DNA of 33,234 bases, taken from assembly GCA_002938255.1 (NCBI GenBank), contig PTLB01000004.1, forward strand, positions 1 through 33,234, read 5' to 3'. Below, piece after piece: positions 20,398 through 30,780 of this stretch. Position numbers and translations under genes: made by a program. Each line of letters starts with the position of its first letter. Position 1 is the stretch's first letter. The stretch is from Alphaproteobacteria bacterium MarineAlpha5_Bin3 (GTDB lineage: Bacteria; Pseudomonadota; Alphaproteobacteria; HIMB59; GCA-002718135). Below the pieces are notes generated by a model, which worked only from the letters and a program-made list of their open reading frames with translations, ran no database searches and was not told the origin of the DNA.

Positions 20398-21672
20398 ATG
20401 GTCAAAAATAGATCTACCAAGGATTTAAGCCTTTCAAGTAATGAAAGATTATATCATACCAAAAAAAATTTCTCTATTTTCAAATTTCCAATAATTAAAA
20501 ATTTAACCTCGACTCATGTTAAATTTTATACATTTCACACAGGTTTTAAAAAAAAACGAGAGGATTTATTAATTGTAGTTTTTGATAGCTCAGTTCCAGT
20601 TGCGGCTGCATATTCAAAGACATCTACTCCTTCAGCACCTCTTATCTGGGATAAAAAAAACAACAAAGGTTTTTGTAAAATTTTGATTGTTAATTCAGGT
20701 AATGCAAATGCCCATACAGGAATGAGAGGCATTAAAGTTATTGATAACTATGTAAAGAGGGCAGCAATAAAATTTAATTGTTCTATTGAACAAATATTAG
20801 TTTCTTCAACAGGTGTAATTGGTGAGCAATTAGATGCAATAAAAATCATCAATAAATTCCCCCTCGTAAAAGATTCCAATAACAAAGACTTACTGTCGGC
20901 TGCAAAGGCAATTATGACTACAGATACCTTTCCAAAAACAATAATGAAAAAAATTAGAATTGGCTCAAAAAATATCCGTATTTTTGGTTTTGCCAAGGGG
21001 TCAGGAATGATCGCTCCTAATATGGGTACATTGTTAGCGTACATTTTTATTGAAGCAAATTTTTCAAAAAATGTTTTAAAAAATTTATTACATTCACATC
21101 TTGAGACTAGTTTTAATTCGATTAGTGTTGATGGAGATACTTCAACAAGTGATACAATAATGTTATTTTCTACAGTTAATCCTAAAGATAAGAAAGTAGT
21201 CAAGGAAACTGATATAAAAAAAATCTCTAAAACTTTGAAAGAAGTAATGTTTCAGCTGGCTCTCCAAGTGGTGTCTGATGGTGAAGGGATATCAAAATTA
21301 ATGGAAATTAATGTATCAAGAGCTAAAAATTATCAGCAGGCATCCTCCGTTGCTTTTTCTATAGCTAATTCGCAATTGGTCAAAACGGCAATAGCGGGAC
21401 AAGATGCCAATTGGGGACGTATAATTATGGCTGTTGGAAAGGCAGATTCTAAAGTTAATCAAAATAAGATAAAATTAAAATTTGGAAAATTACTTGTTGC
21501 TTGCAATGGTCAGATGTTCAATAAAATTAATATTAAAAAATTAGACATTTATATGAAAAACAAAATTATTAAAATTAATTTGGATCTGGGTATCGGGGAT
21601 TTCAAGAGAACGGTGTATGCTTCAGATTTAACGCATGAATTTGTCAGAATAAACGCCGATTATCGTTCATAA
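20398..21672 (+). CDS. argJ: Bifunctional glutamate N-acetyltransferase / ornithine acetyltransferase
   Basis: NSGNANAHTG, VSSTGVIGEQL, GSGMIAPNMGTLLAYIF (autocleavage region), SVDGDTSTSDTIML, AGQDANWGRIIMAVGKA. Track start at 20332 overlaps secA; ATG 20398 (MVKNRSTKDL) is more likely. Confidence 0.94.
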   Translation: MVKNRSTKDLSLSSNERLYHTKKNFSIFKFPIIKNLTSTHVKFYTFHTGFKKKREDLLIVVFDSSVPVAAAYSKTSTPSAPLIWDKKNNKGFCKILIVNSGNANAHTGMRGIKVIDNYVKRAAIKFNCSIEQILVSSTGVIGEQLDAIKIINKFPLVKDSNNKDLLSAAKAIMTTDTFPKTIMKKIRIGSKNIRIFGFAKGSGMIAPNMGTLLAYIFIEANFSKNVLKNLLHSHLETSFNSISVDGDTSTSDTIMLFSTVNPKDKKVVKETDIKKISKTLKEVMFQLALQVVSDGEGISKLMEINVSRAKNYQQASSVAFSIANSQLVKTAIAGQDANWGRIIMAVGKADSKVNQNKIKLKFGKLLVACNGQMFNKINIKKLDIYMKNKIIKINLDLGIGDFKRTVYASDLTHEFVRINADYRS

Positions 21673-21677
21673 ATTTT

Positions 21678-21750
21678 TTACACTTTTTGGTAAATTTGTT
21701 CCTACCTTGCCAAGGTTGAAGTCGAGGGTTAGAATCCCTTCCCCTCTCCA
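21678..21750 (+). pseudogene. Degenerate tRNA-Gly(GCC) relic
   Basis: CTACC-TTGCCAA-GGTTG anticodon arm, T arm GAGGG-TTAGAAT-CCCTT, 3' end CCCCTC-T-CCA; only the D-loop GGTA remains on the 5' side and no 5' acceptor strand pairs with CCCCTC. Confidence 0.65.
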
Positions 21751-21907
21751 AATTCCAAATATCCTCTTATTTATTTTTTAACTTAGATACCTTACAATCT
21801 CGCAAAAGTTTTGTTAAATTGTTATTCTTACCATCCTGAGATGTATATGACCTCTATCTGGGCAATGAGTTTTTTATTAATTGAGTATTGTTTACAGTAC
21901 ATATTTT

Positions 21908-22620
21908 CTACTTTTTTAAAGTAATTTTTTTTTCAAATGTTAATTTTCTATCACAATAAATATTAGAGTTTTCCATATATCGCAAATCTTTAAGAAGGTC
22001 ATAAAAATTATTGTAGTAAAATTTAAGTGTATCCCTTTCAATCACAGGATTTTGGAAATTATTTTTTTTTAAAAGATAATTTATTTTTTCAATCGAATAT
22101 AATTCCATAAATCTTCGGTACACTCCTTCATACATTTCTATATCTGCTTCAATCATGGAACTTTTTTGTTCAGGAAGGGTGTTGATACCTGGAAGAGTGG
22201 CAATAAAAAAACCATTGTTATTAAGAGAATAATTAATATTTTTAAGTAAAAGATCGAAGCTCTTAGAAAGATGAAGGTAATAATTACAAATAATTAAATC
22301 AAAAATTTCTTCCTTGAAAGCCCATTCATCGTGATCAAAGCAAATTTTGGAATGATTAGATAAAATTTTATTTAGAATGCTTAGTGAAATATCGGAAAAA
22401 TGAAAGTTTACATGAGGATACTTAAAACAGATATACTCTTCTATTTTTTACTATGAAATCCTATTTCTAAGCAGTTGTTTATTGACAAATTTATGACGTC
22501 AATTGATAAATTAATTCGACTACAAATTTCATTATATATAAATTTATCTTTATCTTTATTTATCTTATTACGTTGAAGAATATGGTATTGCTTATTGATT
22601 AATTGATCATGTTTAATATT
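21908..22620 (-). pseudogene. Frameshifted SAM-dependent methyltransferase (BioC/NDUFAF5-like)
   Basis: Reading the minus strand through one frameshift at 22444-22449 gives …VINLSINNCLEIGFHSKK/IEEYICFKYPHVNFHFSDISLSILNKILSNHSKICFDHDEWAFKEEIFDLIICNYYLHLSKSFDLLLKNINYSLNNNGFFIATLPGINTLPEQKSSMIEADIEMYEGVYRRF…NPVIERDTLKFYYNNFYDLLKDLRYMENSNIY. The track shows only the last 82 aa. Confidence 0.75.
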
Positions 22621-22637
22621 AAGTGTAATATCTTATT

Positions 22638-23111
22638 ATGGAGCATTTAATTGTAGAAATTGATAGCATAATATCTAATTGCAACAAAAAAATTAATGAT
22701 AAAATTATTGGTGTAAATTACTTAGAAAAATTGAAATTTTTTCTAATTGACTCTTTAAAAGAAAATGATTTTGCTTCTTTTGATAATATTTCTAACGTAA
22801 CTCATACAGAACTTAATAAAACATATGGTGAGAATAATTTAGTTATTACTATCCAACAGTACCAAGAATCTCTCTCAAAGATGAAAAATGAATGCATAAA
22901 TGACTTATTGAACGTTGTTTTGCAAGGTTTTATATCTCTTGATATTTATCAGAATCATAAAGAAAATGATTTGCATTCATTAAGCTTATTTCCAAAAACA
23001 GGCATAGTTTTAAGCAAAAATACATTTATTAGTGAAAAAATAATAAAAGATAGCCTAATTTTAAAGATTGTAAATATTAGAGATACTTCTAATATTAATA
23101 TTGAAATTTAA
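22638..23111 (+). CDS. Hypothetical protein, possibly cupin-like
   Basis: 157 aa ORF in a gap between annotated genes; C-terminal beta-rich segment loosely cupin-like. No firm family. Confidence 0.5.
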   Translation: MEHLIVEIDSIISNCNKKINDKIIGVNYLEKLKFFLIDSLKENDFASFDNISNVTHTELNKTYGENNLVITIQQYQESLSKMKNECINDLLNVVLQGFISLDIYQNHKENDLHSLSLFPKTGIVLSKNTFISEKIIKDSLILKIVNIRDTSNINIEI

Positions 23112-23135
23112 AAGTTTGATATAATATTATATTAC

Positions 23136-23555
23136 GTGATAGTTTTTAATTTAATTTGTTCAACGTGTGAAATTGAGTTTGAAGGATGGTTTGGTAGTTC
23201 TTCTGATTTTCAAGAACAAAAAAGAAAAAAATTAATCAATTGTCCAAGCTGTAACAGTTTATCCGTTACAAAATCTTTAATGACCCCTAATTTATCTTCT
23301 AAAAGTAATATTAAAAAAACACCTAGATTAAAAAAAGCTATGGTAAATGATATCAAGAAATATAAAAAAATTATTGAGAAAAATTTTGATTATGTTGGTG
23401 ATAATTTTACTGAAGAGGCAAAAAAAATGAAGTATGGTGAAATAGATGAAAGACCTATTTATGGTGAAGCAACATTAGAGCAAACGAAGGAACTTTTTGA
23501 TGAGGATATAGGAGTAGTACCTTTGCCATGGTCTTCAACAAAAAAAATTAACTAA
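23136..23555 (+). CDS. DUF1178-family protein
   Basis: FNLICSTCEIEFEGWFGSSSDFQEQ…INCPSCNSLSVTKSLMTPNL; GTG start. Confidence 0.88.
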   Translation: MIVFNLICSTCEIEFEGWFGSSSDFQEQKRKKLINCPSCNSLSVTKSLMTPNLSSKSNIKKTPRLKKAMVNDIKKYKKIIEKNFDYVGDNFTEEAKKMKYGEIDERPIYGEATLEQTKELFDEDIGVVPLPWSSTKKIN

Positions 23556-24259
23556 CTTAATTTAGCAGTAGAAAAATAATTAATTGGATAAATATTTTTA
23601 TTTAATTTCCATTGTTTTGATAAAGGATTATAGTTTATTCCTGTTGTATCCAGTACATTAAAATTATTTTTACATAATATCTCTGATAATTCATTAGGTG
23701 TAATGAATTTATCGTAATCATGTGTATTTTTTGGAACCCATTTCAATATATTTTCTGCTAAAAAAATAGCAAAAATTTTTGAAAGTGACGTTTTATTTAT
23801 GGTAGAAATAATAAGCAATCCTTCAGGCTTTAATATATTCTTTATTATTGGAATCGTAGACTTCCAATTATCCAGATGCTCTAATATTTCTAGTAAAAGT
23901 ATTATGTCAAATTTTTTTTTAATTTTAAGTGAATCAAGATCATCATGAATGTAGTTAATTTTTAATTTTGATATTATTGCATGATTTTTAGCTACTTCGA
24001 TATTTTGTTGCACAAAGTCGATACCAGTTACTTTAGCTTTTAGTCTAGCAAGAGGCTCGCAAGTAAGGCCACCGCCACAACCCAAATCTAGTATTTTAAG
24101 ATCCTTAATTTTTTTTTGATTAATCATTTTTAGTATATATTTTATTCTTAAAGGTGTGATTTCATGTAATATTTTGAACTTACCATTGGGGACCCACCAT
24201 TCTTTTGCAATTTTGGAAAAATGATTAAATTCTCTGTTTTTTGAAGAATTATTTCTCAT
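23552..24259 (-). CDS. ubiG: Ubiquinone biosynthesis O-methyltransferase
   Basis: FSKIAKEWWVPNGKFKILHEITPLRIKYI, LKILDLGCGGGLTCEPLARLKAKVTGIDFVQQNI, HDYDKFITPNEL. Start set to MRNNSSKN at 24259. Confidence 0.93.
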   Translation of the reverse strand: MRNNSSKNREFNHFSKIAKEWWVPNGKFKILHEITPLRIKYILKMINQKKIKDLKILDLGCGGGLTCEPLARLKAKVTGIDFVQQNIEVAKNHAIISKLKINYIHDDLDSLKIKKKFDIILLLEILEHLDNWKSTIPIIKNILKPEGLLIISTINKTSLSKIFAIFLAENILKWVPKNTHDYDKFITPNELSEILCKNNFNVLDTTGINYNPLSKQWKLNKNIYPINYFSTAKLS

Positions 24260-24325
24260 AAAACTTGTTACTTTAACGTAAAAATAATAAGAGCCTCTCA
24301 AATAATTGAAAGTGATATTAAGTCA

Positions 24326-25540
24326 ATGAAGATAGTAGTGATGAAGTTTGGAGGTACGTCCGTTGCTAATTTATCAAAGATTAGGGATGTTGCAAAAATA
24401 GTTGAAGAAAACTCTCAAAAAAATAAAATTGTTGTAGTTTTATCGGCTATGTCTGGTGTTACTAATCAATTACAATCATATGTTGAAGAAGTGAGTTCCG
24501 AACCTTCGCGGGAAACAGATTTGGTTATTACTTCAGGAGAACAAGTAACAGTTGGTCTTTTATCAATGATATTAAATAGGGAAGGAGTTAAAAGCCTTCC
24601 TTTACTGGGATGGCAAGTTCCTATTATTACAGATGAGAATCATGAAAAGGGCAGAATATTGAATATTAATAATGAGACTATTTACCATCATTTTAAAAGT
24701 AATGATGTTATTGTTTTAACTGGATTTCAGGGGATTAGCGTTAATGGAGTTATTACCTCCCTTGGAAGAGGTGGCTCAGATACAACCGCAGTGGCAATAG
24801 CATCTTCATTAAAAGCTGTACGCTGTGATATATATACTGATGTAGAAGGAGTTTATACTGCTGATCCAAATGTTGAAAAAAATGCAAAGAAAATTAACAA
24901 AGTATCTTACGAAGAAATGTTAGAAATGTCATCAATGGGAGCAAAGGTTTTGCAAACACGGTCGGTTGAATTAGCAATGAAAAATAATTTAACTTTGCAA
25001 GTATTGTCTTCTCTTACTAATACTGAAGGTACTTATATTGTTAATGAAAATAAATTAATTGAGAAAGAGATTGTTAGCGGTGTTTCATATAGCAAGAATG
25101 AGTCTAAGATAACTATTTCAGGTATACCCGATAAACCAGGAATATCAGCCAAAATATTTGGTTTAATGGCAAGCAATAATATTAATGTTGATATGATCGT
25201 ACAAAATATATCTCAAGATGGAGTTAGTGCTAATATGACTTTTACTGTTCTTACTAAAGATATCGAATTAGCCAAAAAAACTTTAGAGAGGAATAATAAT
25301 GAATTGAATTACACTAATCTTTCTACTGACTCAAATATTGCAAAAATTTCAGTAATTGGAATGGGAATGATGTCACAATCAGGTGTGGCTGAAAAAATGT
25401 TTAAAACTTTGGCAGATAAACAAATAAATATTCTTGCAATTTCTACTTCTGAAATCAAAATAAGTGTTTTAATTGATAAAAAGTACACTGATCTTGCTGT
25501 TAAAACTCTACATAGTGTATACAAATTAGACAATAAGTAA
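24326..25540 (+). CDS. lysC: Aspartate kinase
   Basis: VMKFGGTSVAN, ITSGEQVTVGLLSM, LGRGGSDTTAVAIAS, DIYTDVEGVYTADP, two C-terminal ACT domains. Confidence 0.96.
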   Translation: MKIVVMKFGGTSVANLSKIRDVAKIVEENSQKNKIVVVLSAMSGVTNQLQSYVEEVSSEPSRETDLVITSGEQVTVGLLSMILNREGVKSLPLLGWQVPIITDENHEKGRILNINNETIYHHFKSNDVIVLTGFQGISVNGVITSLGRGGSDTTAVAIASSLKAVRCDIYTDVEGVYTADPNVEKNAKKINKVSYEEMLEMSSMGAKVLQTRSVELAMKNNLTLQVLSSLTNTEGTYIVNENKLIEKEIVSGVSYSKNESKITISGIPDKPGISAKIFGLMASNNINVDMIVQNISQDGVSANMTFTVLTKDIELAKKTLERNNNELNYTNLSTDSNIAKISVIGMGMMSQSGVAEKMFKTLADKQINILAISTSEIKISVLIDKKYTDLAVKTLHSVYKLDNK

Positions 25541-25579
25541 TAAATAGAACGTATTAATTAATTATTAAATAACTAAATT

Positions 25580-26431
25580 ATGGAAACTGTAGGAGAATCT
25601 TTTAAGAGAGCCAGAAAAAGTCAAAAAATTGATCTAAATACAGTCTCACAAGATTTGAAAATTTCCGAAAGTCTTTTGGGAGATATAGAGAATAATCAAT
25701 TTCCAAGTTACATTAATGTTACTTTCCTTATTGGGCACATTCGTTCATACGCCAAGTATCTAAATTTGGATGAAAAATTATTGATAGAAAATTTTAAAAT
25801 TCAAATCTCATTTGATGATAATAATCTAAATAATGAAATGCGCAAACCAAATACACCGGTTATTCAATTTTCTTTTTTTAAAGCTTTATCATTTGTTTCA
25901 ATTATTGCTATTTCTTTAAGTTTTTATTTTTTATTTATTCCATCTAATGATTTACAACCAGAGTATGCTATGACTCCTAATATTCCTGAAAACCTTGAAT
26001 CTACTCTGGAGGAAATTGAAATGAAACTTTCTTTGGAAAAAAAATTGATTGTTGATACATTGGATAATACAAGTCAAATAATTGCGGATTCATCTCAAAT
26101 TATTGAAGATAAAGATACTTTGATTTCTTCAACGAGTGCAATTGCATCTTTGCCAATTTCAAATGATAAAAATTTAGCTGATAAAATAGTTACACTCAAA
26201 TTTTTAAATCCTACATGGGTTCAATTAAGGGATTCAAAAAATAATGTTATTATTAGTAAATTGATGAGTAAAAAGGATGAATTTTCCTTTAAAATATCAG
26301 AGAATTTAAATTTAACTACAGGTAATGCTGGCAATATTATAATTTTAGTTGATGGAGTTGTGAAAGGTAAGGTTGGAAAAATTGGAGAGGTAATAGATTC
26401 TTTAATTATTGATAATCGTTTTTACAATTAG
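25580..26431 (+). CDS. RodZ-like protein (cytoplasmic HTH, TM, DUF4115)
   Basis: [37 protein letters not shown]…[10 protein letters not shown], one TM helix, DUF4115-like C-terminus. Confidence 0.8.
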   Translation: METVGESFKRARKSQKIDLNTVSQDLKISESLLGDIENNQFPSYINVTFLIGHIRSYAKYLNLDEKLLIENFKIQISFDDNNLNNEMRKPNTPVIQFSFFKALSFVSIIAISLSFYFLFIPSNDLQPEYAMTPNIPENLESTLEEIEMKLSLEKKLIVDTLDNTSQIIADSSQIIEDKDTLISSTSAIASLPISNDKNLADKIVTLKFLNPTWVQLRDSKNNVIISKLMSKKDEFSFKISENLNLTTGNAGNIIILVDGVVKGKVGKIGEVIDSLIIDNRFYN

Positions 26432-26438
26432 TTTTTTT

Positions 26439-27539
26439 ATGTGGCGTTCATATCAGCAAATTGATAGGCGTAAATCACGATCTATAAATGTAGGCAATGT
26501 TAAAGTTGGAGGAAAAGCTCCTATATCCGTTCAAACTATGACCAATACCCTTACTTCAGATGTAAACGCTACTGTTGCTCAAATTAAAAGAGTAGTTAAA
26601 ACTGGGGCAGATATAGTTAGAGTATCGGTTCCAGATCAAGATTCATCGTATGCTTTAAAAGATATATGTAAAAAAAGCACTGTACCAATTATTGCAGATA
26701 TTCATTTTCATTATAAGAGAGCAATTGAGTCTGCTGTTAATGGTGCAGCTTGCTTAAGAATTAATCCTGGAAATATTGGCTCTAAAGAAAAAGTTAATGA
26801 AGTTATAAAGGCAGCAAAAGATTATAATTGTTCAATACGAATTGGTGTAAATGGAGGAAGTTTAGAAAAAAAAATTCTCGAAAAATACTCTGAACCTAAT
26901 CCTCAGGCGTTGGTGGAAAGTGCCCTGAATAATATAAAAATACTAGAAGATAATGATTTTTTTAATTTTAAAATAAGTGTTAAGGCCTCAGATATTTTTT
27001 TAACAATTAAGGCTTATGAAAAATTAGCATCTATTTGTGATTATCCTTTGCATTTAGGCATTACCGAAGCTGGCAGTAAAAGAGCGGGTTCAATTAAATC
27101 TTCCATTGGTTTAGGGCAATTATTACTAAACGGTATTGGTGATACTATTAGGGTATCCTTATCGGATGAACCAGAAGAAGAAGTAAAAGTTGGTTACGAA
27201 ATTCTTAAAAGTTTAGGTTTGCGTAACAGAGGCGTAACAATTATTTCTTGCCCATCATGTGCGCGACAACAATTTCCAGTTATAGAAACAGTAAAAAAAT
27301 TAGAAAAATCTCTTGAAGATATTACTACACCTATTACAGTTTCTATTATCGGTTGTGTTGTTAATGGACCAGGAGAGGCTAAGATGACGCAAATCGGCAT
27401 TACAGGAGGTGGAAATGACACTCACATGGTTTATATCAATGGCGAAAAAAATCATCGAATAAAGAATGAAGATCTGCCAACATATCTTGAAAAGATAATT
27501 AGAAATCAGGCTTCAGAACAGTCGAATAGCAACACATGA
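26439..27539 (+). CDS. ispG: 4-hydroxy-3-methylbut-2-en-1-yl diphosphate synthase
   Basis: [54 protein letters not shown]. Start more likely MWRSYQQ at 26439 than 26409. Confidence 0.95.
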   Translation: MWRSYQQIDRRKSRSINVGNVKVGGKAPISVQTMTNTLTSDVNATVAQIKRVVKTGADIVRVSVPDQDSSYALKDICKKSTVPIIADIHFHYKRAIESAVNGAACLRINPGNIGSKEKVNEVIKAAKDYNCSIRIGVNGGSLEKKILEKYSEPNPQALVESALNNIKILEDNDFFNFKISVKASDIFLTIKAYEKLASICDYPLHLGITEAGSKRAGSIKSSIGLGQLLLNGIGDTIRVSLSDEPEEEVKVGYEILKSLGLRNRGVTIISCPSCARQQFPVIETVKKLEKSLEDITTPITVSIIGCVVNGPGEAKMTQIGITGGGNDTHMVYINGEKNHRIKNEDLPTYLEKIIRNQASEQSNSNT

Positions 27540-28771
27540 AGATTCAATCAGTAAGAGGAACGCACGACCTTTATGCCCAACAGCTAGAAAAATTCAAATT
27601 TATTATAGAAATTGTTAATACATACGCACATATATATGATTTTAATGAAATCATAACACCTATCTTTGAGCTTACTGAGCTTTTTCTAAAACCTTTGGGT
27701 GAGCATAGTGATGTAGTATTAAAAGAAATGTATACATTTGATGATCGTAACAATTCATCTTTAACCTTAAGACCTGAATATACAACGCCCATAATTAGGG
27801 CAGCTATTTCAAATAATCTTTTAGAAAGGTTGCCAACCAAACTATATGGAATTGGACCAATGTTTAGACGAGAAAGACCTCAAAAAGGTAGATTTAGGCA
27901 ATTTAATCAAATAAATTTTGAAATATTGGGAACGAATGACATGGCAGCCGATGTAGAATTAATTTTATTAGCAGATGATATTTTGAAAAAAATTTTTCTT
28001 AATAAAAAAATTAAATTAGTAATTAATTCATTAGGAGATAAGGATACTTTAAAAAAATTTAAGCATTATTTAAGTGTTTACTTTAAAAAAAATAAATCTA
28101 AATTATCTATAGATTCTCTGAATAGAATTGAATCAAATCCTCTAAGAATACTAGATTCTAAAAATAAAAATGATAATGATGTTAGTCAAGAAGCTCCTAA
28201 AATATCGGATTTTTACTCAGAAGAGGCCAAAAATAAATTTGAGGATATAAAAAATTTATTAACAAATCGTTCAGTAGAATTTGAGGTAAACCATAGTCTT
28301 GTTAGAGGGCTTGATTACTATTGTCATACTGTATTTGAATTTAAATCAAATGAATTAGGGTCACAAGATACGCTCATCGGAGGTGGACGTTATGACGGAT
28401 TAACTAAAACCTTGGGAGGCCCAGATATACCGGGAGTTGGTTGGGCTGGAGGTGTTGAGAGAATTATGATGTTAATTGAAAAAGATATTAAAGTTCAGCA
28501 AAAAATTCATCTGGTTGTGATGAAGGAAGATTTTAGATCTTATGGTTTAGATATATTAAATAAATTGAGAAAAAATAATATCCCTGTTTTTTTTGATTAT
28601 AAATATAATTTAAAAAAATCTTTATCCTTTGCTAATAATGTGAATGCCAGATATGCAATTATTATTGGTGAAGAAGAAGTTAAAAAACATTCTTATACAA
28701 TAAAAGATTTAAAAAAAAATACACAAAAAACTATTTTACTTGACCCATTAATTTCATTGTTAAAATTATGA
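27536..28771 (+). CDS. hisS: Histidyl-tRNA synthetase
   Basis: [74 protein letters not shown]. Confidence 0.96.
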   Translation: MKIQSVRGTHDLYAQQLEKFKFIIEIVNTYAHIYDFNEIITPIFELTELFLKPLGEHSDVVLKEMYTFDDRNNSSLTLRPEYTTPIIRAAISNNLLERLPTKLYGIGPMFRRERPQKGRFRQFNQINFEILGTNDMAADVELILLADDILKKIFLNKKIKLVINSLGDKDTLKKFKHYLSVYFKKNKSKLSIDSLNRIESNPLRILDSKNKNDNDVSQEAPKISDFYSEEAKNKFEDIKNLLTNRSVEFEVNHSLVRGLDYYCHTVFEFKSNELGSQDTLIGGGRYDGLTKTLGGPDIPGVGWAGGVERIMMLIEKDIKVQQKIHLVVMKEDFRSYGLDILNKLRKNNIPVFFDYKYNLKKSLSFANNVNARYAIIIGEEEVKKHSYTIKDLKKNTQKTILLDPLISLLKL

Positions 28772-29844
28772 AGGATTTTAATTTCCAGCTTGATGCTATT
28801 TTAAAGAAATATAAAGAAATAGAAAAACAATTGTCTAACCAAGCTGTTTTGGAAAGAAATAAACTTATTGAATTGAACAAGAAATACTCTGAATTAACAT
28901 CAATAGTTGAGGTAATAAATAGGTTTAATGGCTATAAACAAGATTTATTAAATTTAAATGAACTACTTAAGGATGCTGATTCATCAATTAGAGAAATGGC
29001 AGAAGCAGAGATCAAGGAGAAAAACGACCAACTAAAGTTAATAGAGGTCGAATTACTTAAATCTTTAATTCCAAAAGATGTTAATGATGAAAAAAATTCA
29101 ATATTAGAAATCAGAGCTGGCACAGGTGGTGTCGAAGCATCCTTATTTGCTGCTGATTTATTCACTATGTACCAAAAATATTCGGAATTAAATTCCTGGA
29201 AATTTGATATTTTATCAATTTCAGAGACCGGCCTGAAAGGTATTAAGGAAGCCATATGCAATATCTCTGGAAGAAATGTATTCTCGAAAATGAAATTTGA
29301 GTCAGGCGTGCATCGTGTTCAACGTGTGCCAGCTACAGAAAATAGTGGAAGAGTCCATACATCTGCAGCAACAGTAGCAGTTTTACCTGAAGCAGAAGAA
29401 ATTGATGTAAAAATCGAAGAGAAAGATTTGCGCATAGATGTTTTTCGTTCAAGTGGTCCAGGAGGTCAATCAGTTAACACAACGGACAGTGCCGTGAGAA
29501 TTACTCATATTCCAACAGGTCTAGTTGTATCTCAGCAAGATGAGAAATCACAACATAAAAATAAAGCAAAAGCTTTAAAAATTCTAAGATCGCGTGTTTT
29601 AGATAAAGAAATTCAATTAAAAGACCAAGAGAGAGCAAAGGATAGGAAGTCACAAGTAGGTACCGGTGACAGATCTGAAAGAATTAGAACCTATAATTTT
29701 CCTCAGGGTCGCGTTTCCGATCATCGAATAAATCTTACATTGTACAATTTAAGTGAAATACTTGAAGGACAGTTAGACGAATTAATTATTCCGTTATGTG
29801 CGGAAGCAGAGTCAAAAAAATTATCAGAACTTAATAATGAATAG
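28768..29844 (+). CDS. prfA: Peptide chain release factor 1
   Basis: [74 protein letters not shown]. Confidence 0.97.
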   Translation: MKDFNFQLDAILKKYKEIEKQLSNQAVLERNKLIELNKKYSELTSIVEVINRFNGYKQDLLNLNELLKDADSSIREMAEAEIKEKNDQLKLIEVELLKSLIPKDVNDEKNSILEIRAGTGGVEASLFAADLFTMYQKYSELNSWKFDILSISETGLKGIKEAICNISGRNVFSKMKFESGVHRVQRVPATENSGRVHTSAATVAVLPEAEEIDVKIEEKDLRIDVFRSSGPGGQSVNTTDSAVRITHIPTGLVVSQQDEKSQHKNKAKALKILRSRVLDKEIQLKDQERAKDRKSQVGTGDRSERIRTYNFPQGRVSDHRINLTLYNLSEILEGQLDELIIPLCAEAESKKLSELNNE

Positions 29845-30688
29845 TTTTTTACAGGACAATCTTAACTTATTACAAAACAAAAATATTCCATGTCCAGAAT
29901 TAGAACTACGAGTTTTGTTAAATAAAACTTCAGTTATAGATAAAGAAATTATATTTAGTAATTTTGAATTAAATTCCATTGACCTTAAAGCTTTTCACCA
30001 AGCAATAAAAAGAAGAGCAAATAACGAACCTATATCTAAGATATTTAATGAAAAAAAATTTTGGAAATATAGTTTTTTTGTTAATAAGAACGTGCTTGAT
30101 CCCAGACCAGAGACAGAATTAGTCATAGAAAAGGTCATCAAATATTTTCCAAAAAAAGATGAAAAATTAAAAATTTTAGATATATGCACAGGTTCAGGAT
30201 GCCTGGCAATTTCTCTGGCTAGAGAATACAGAAATGCAAAAATAACAGCAACTGATATTTCTTCCGATGCTTTAAAAGTAGCTCAAATAAATGCAAATAA
30301 ACTGTGTAGCGATAAAGAAATTCAATTTGTTAAATGTAACTTGATAAAAAATATAGATACATATGATATTATAGTTTCAAATCCACCCTACCTATCAGAT
30401 TTAGAGTATAAAAAAACAACAAAAGAAATTCAATCATATGAACCAAAAATAGCCTTAATCGGGGGAATTGATGGCTTGAAATTTTATAGAAATATTGCAA
30501 ACTTTTTAACTGAAATTTTATCTTCAACCTCTATCGTATTTATAGAAATCGGTAACAATCAGGCTAAAGAGGTGATGAAAATTTTTAAGAGCAAAAAAAT
30601 TAAATGTCTAGAATTAGCAAAAGATATTCAACAATTAAATCGTTTATTAATATTACAAAAAAATCAATACAAAATAAATGTTGATTAA
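29837..30688 (+). CDS. prmC: Release factor glutamine methyltransferase
   Basis: [39 protein letters not shown]. Start MNSFLQDNL at 29837 overlaps the prfA end. Confidence 0.94.
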   Translation: MNSFLQDNLNLLQNKNIPCPELELRVLLNKTSVIDKEIIFSNFELNSIDLKAFHQAIKRRANNEPISKIFNEKKFWKYSFFVNKNVLDPRPETELVIEKVIKYFPKKDEKLKILDICTGSGCLAISLAREYRNAKITATDISSDALKVAQINANKLCSDKEIQFVKCNLIKNIDTYDIIVSNPPYLSDLEYKKTTKEIQSYEPKIALIGGIDGLKFYRNIANFLTEILSSTSIVFIEIGNNQAKEVMKIFKSKKIKCLELAKDIQQLNRLLILQKNQYKINVD

Positions 30689-30780
30689 TTAATGAATTTA
30701 TATACTAGTGTAGACAGATTATATAGTTGAAAACTAAATTGGTAATTTTAAAGTTTTCTGATTAATTTTAACAGTAGTAT

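Noticed and set aside
20748-21203. 151-aa minus-strand ORF inside argJ
   Set aside because: Antisense to well-conserved argJ motifs; no independent support.
21678-21760. Possible permuted (two-piece) tmRNA acceptor fragment
   Set aside because: The anticodon arm TTGCCAA and the flanking stem match tRNA-Gly(GCC), and no tmRNA 5' GGGG segment or tag ORF is visible downstream.
21751-21907. Open plus-strand frame IPYNLAKVLLNCYSYHPEMYMTSIWAMSFLLIEYCLQYIFSTFLK
   Set aside because: Short, no family recognised, begins after a stop; likely chance or eroded sequence.
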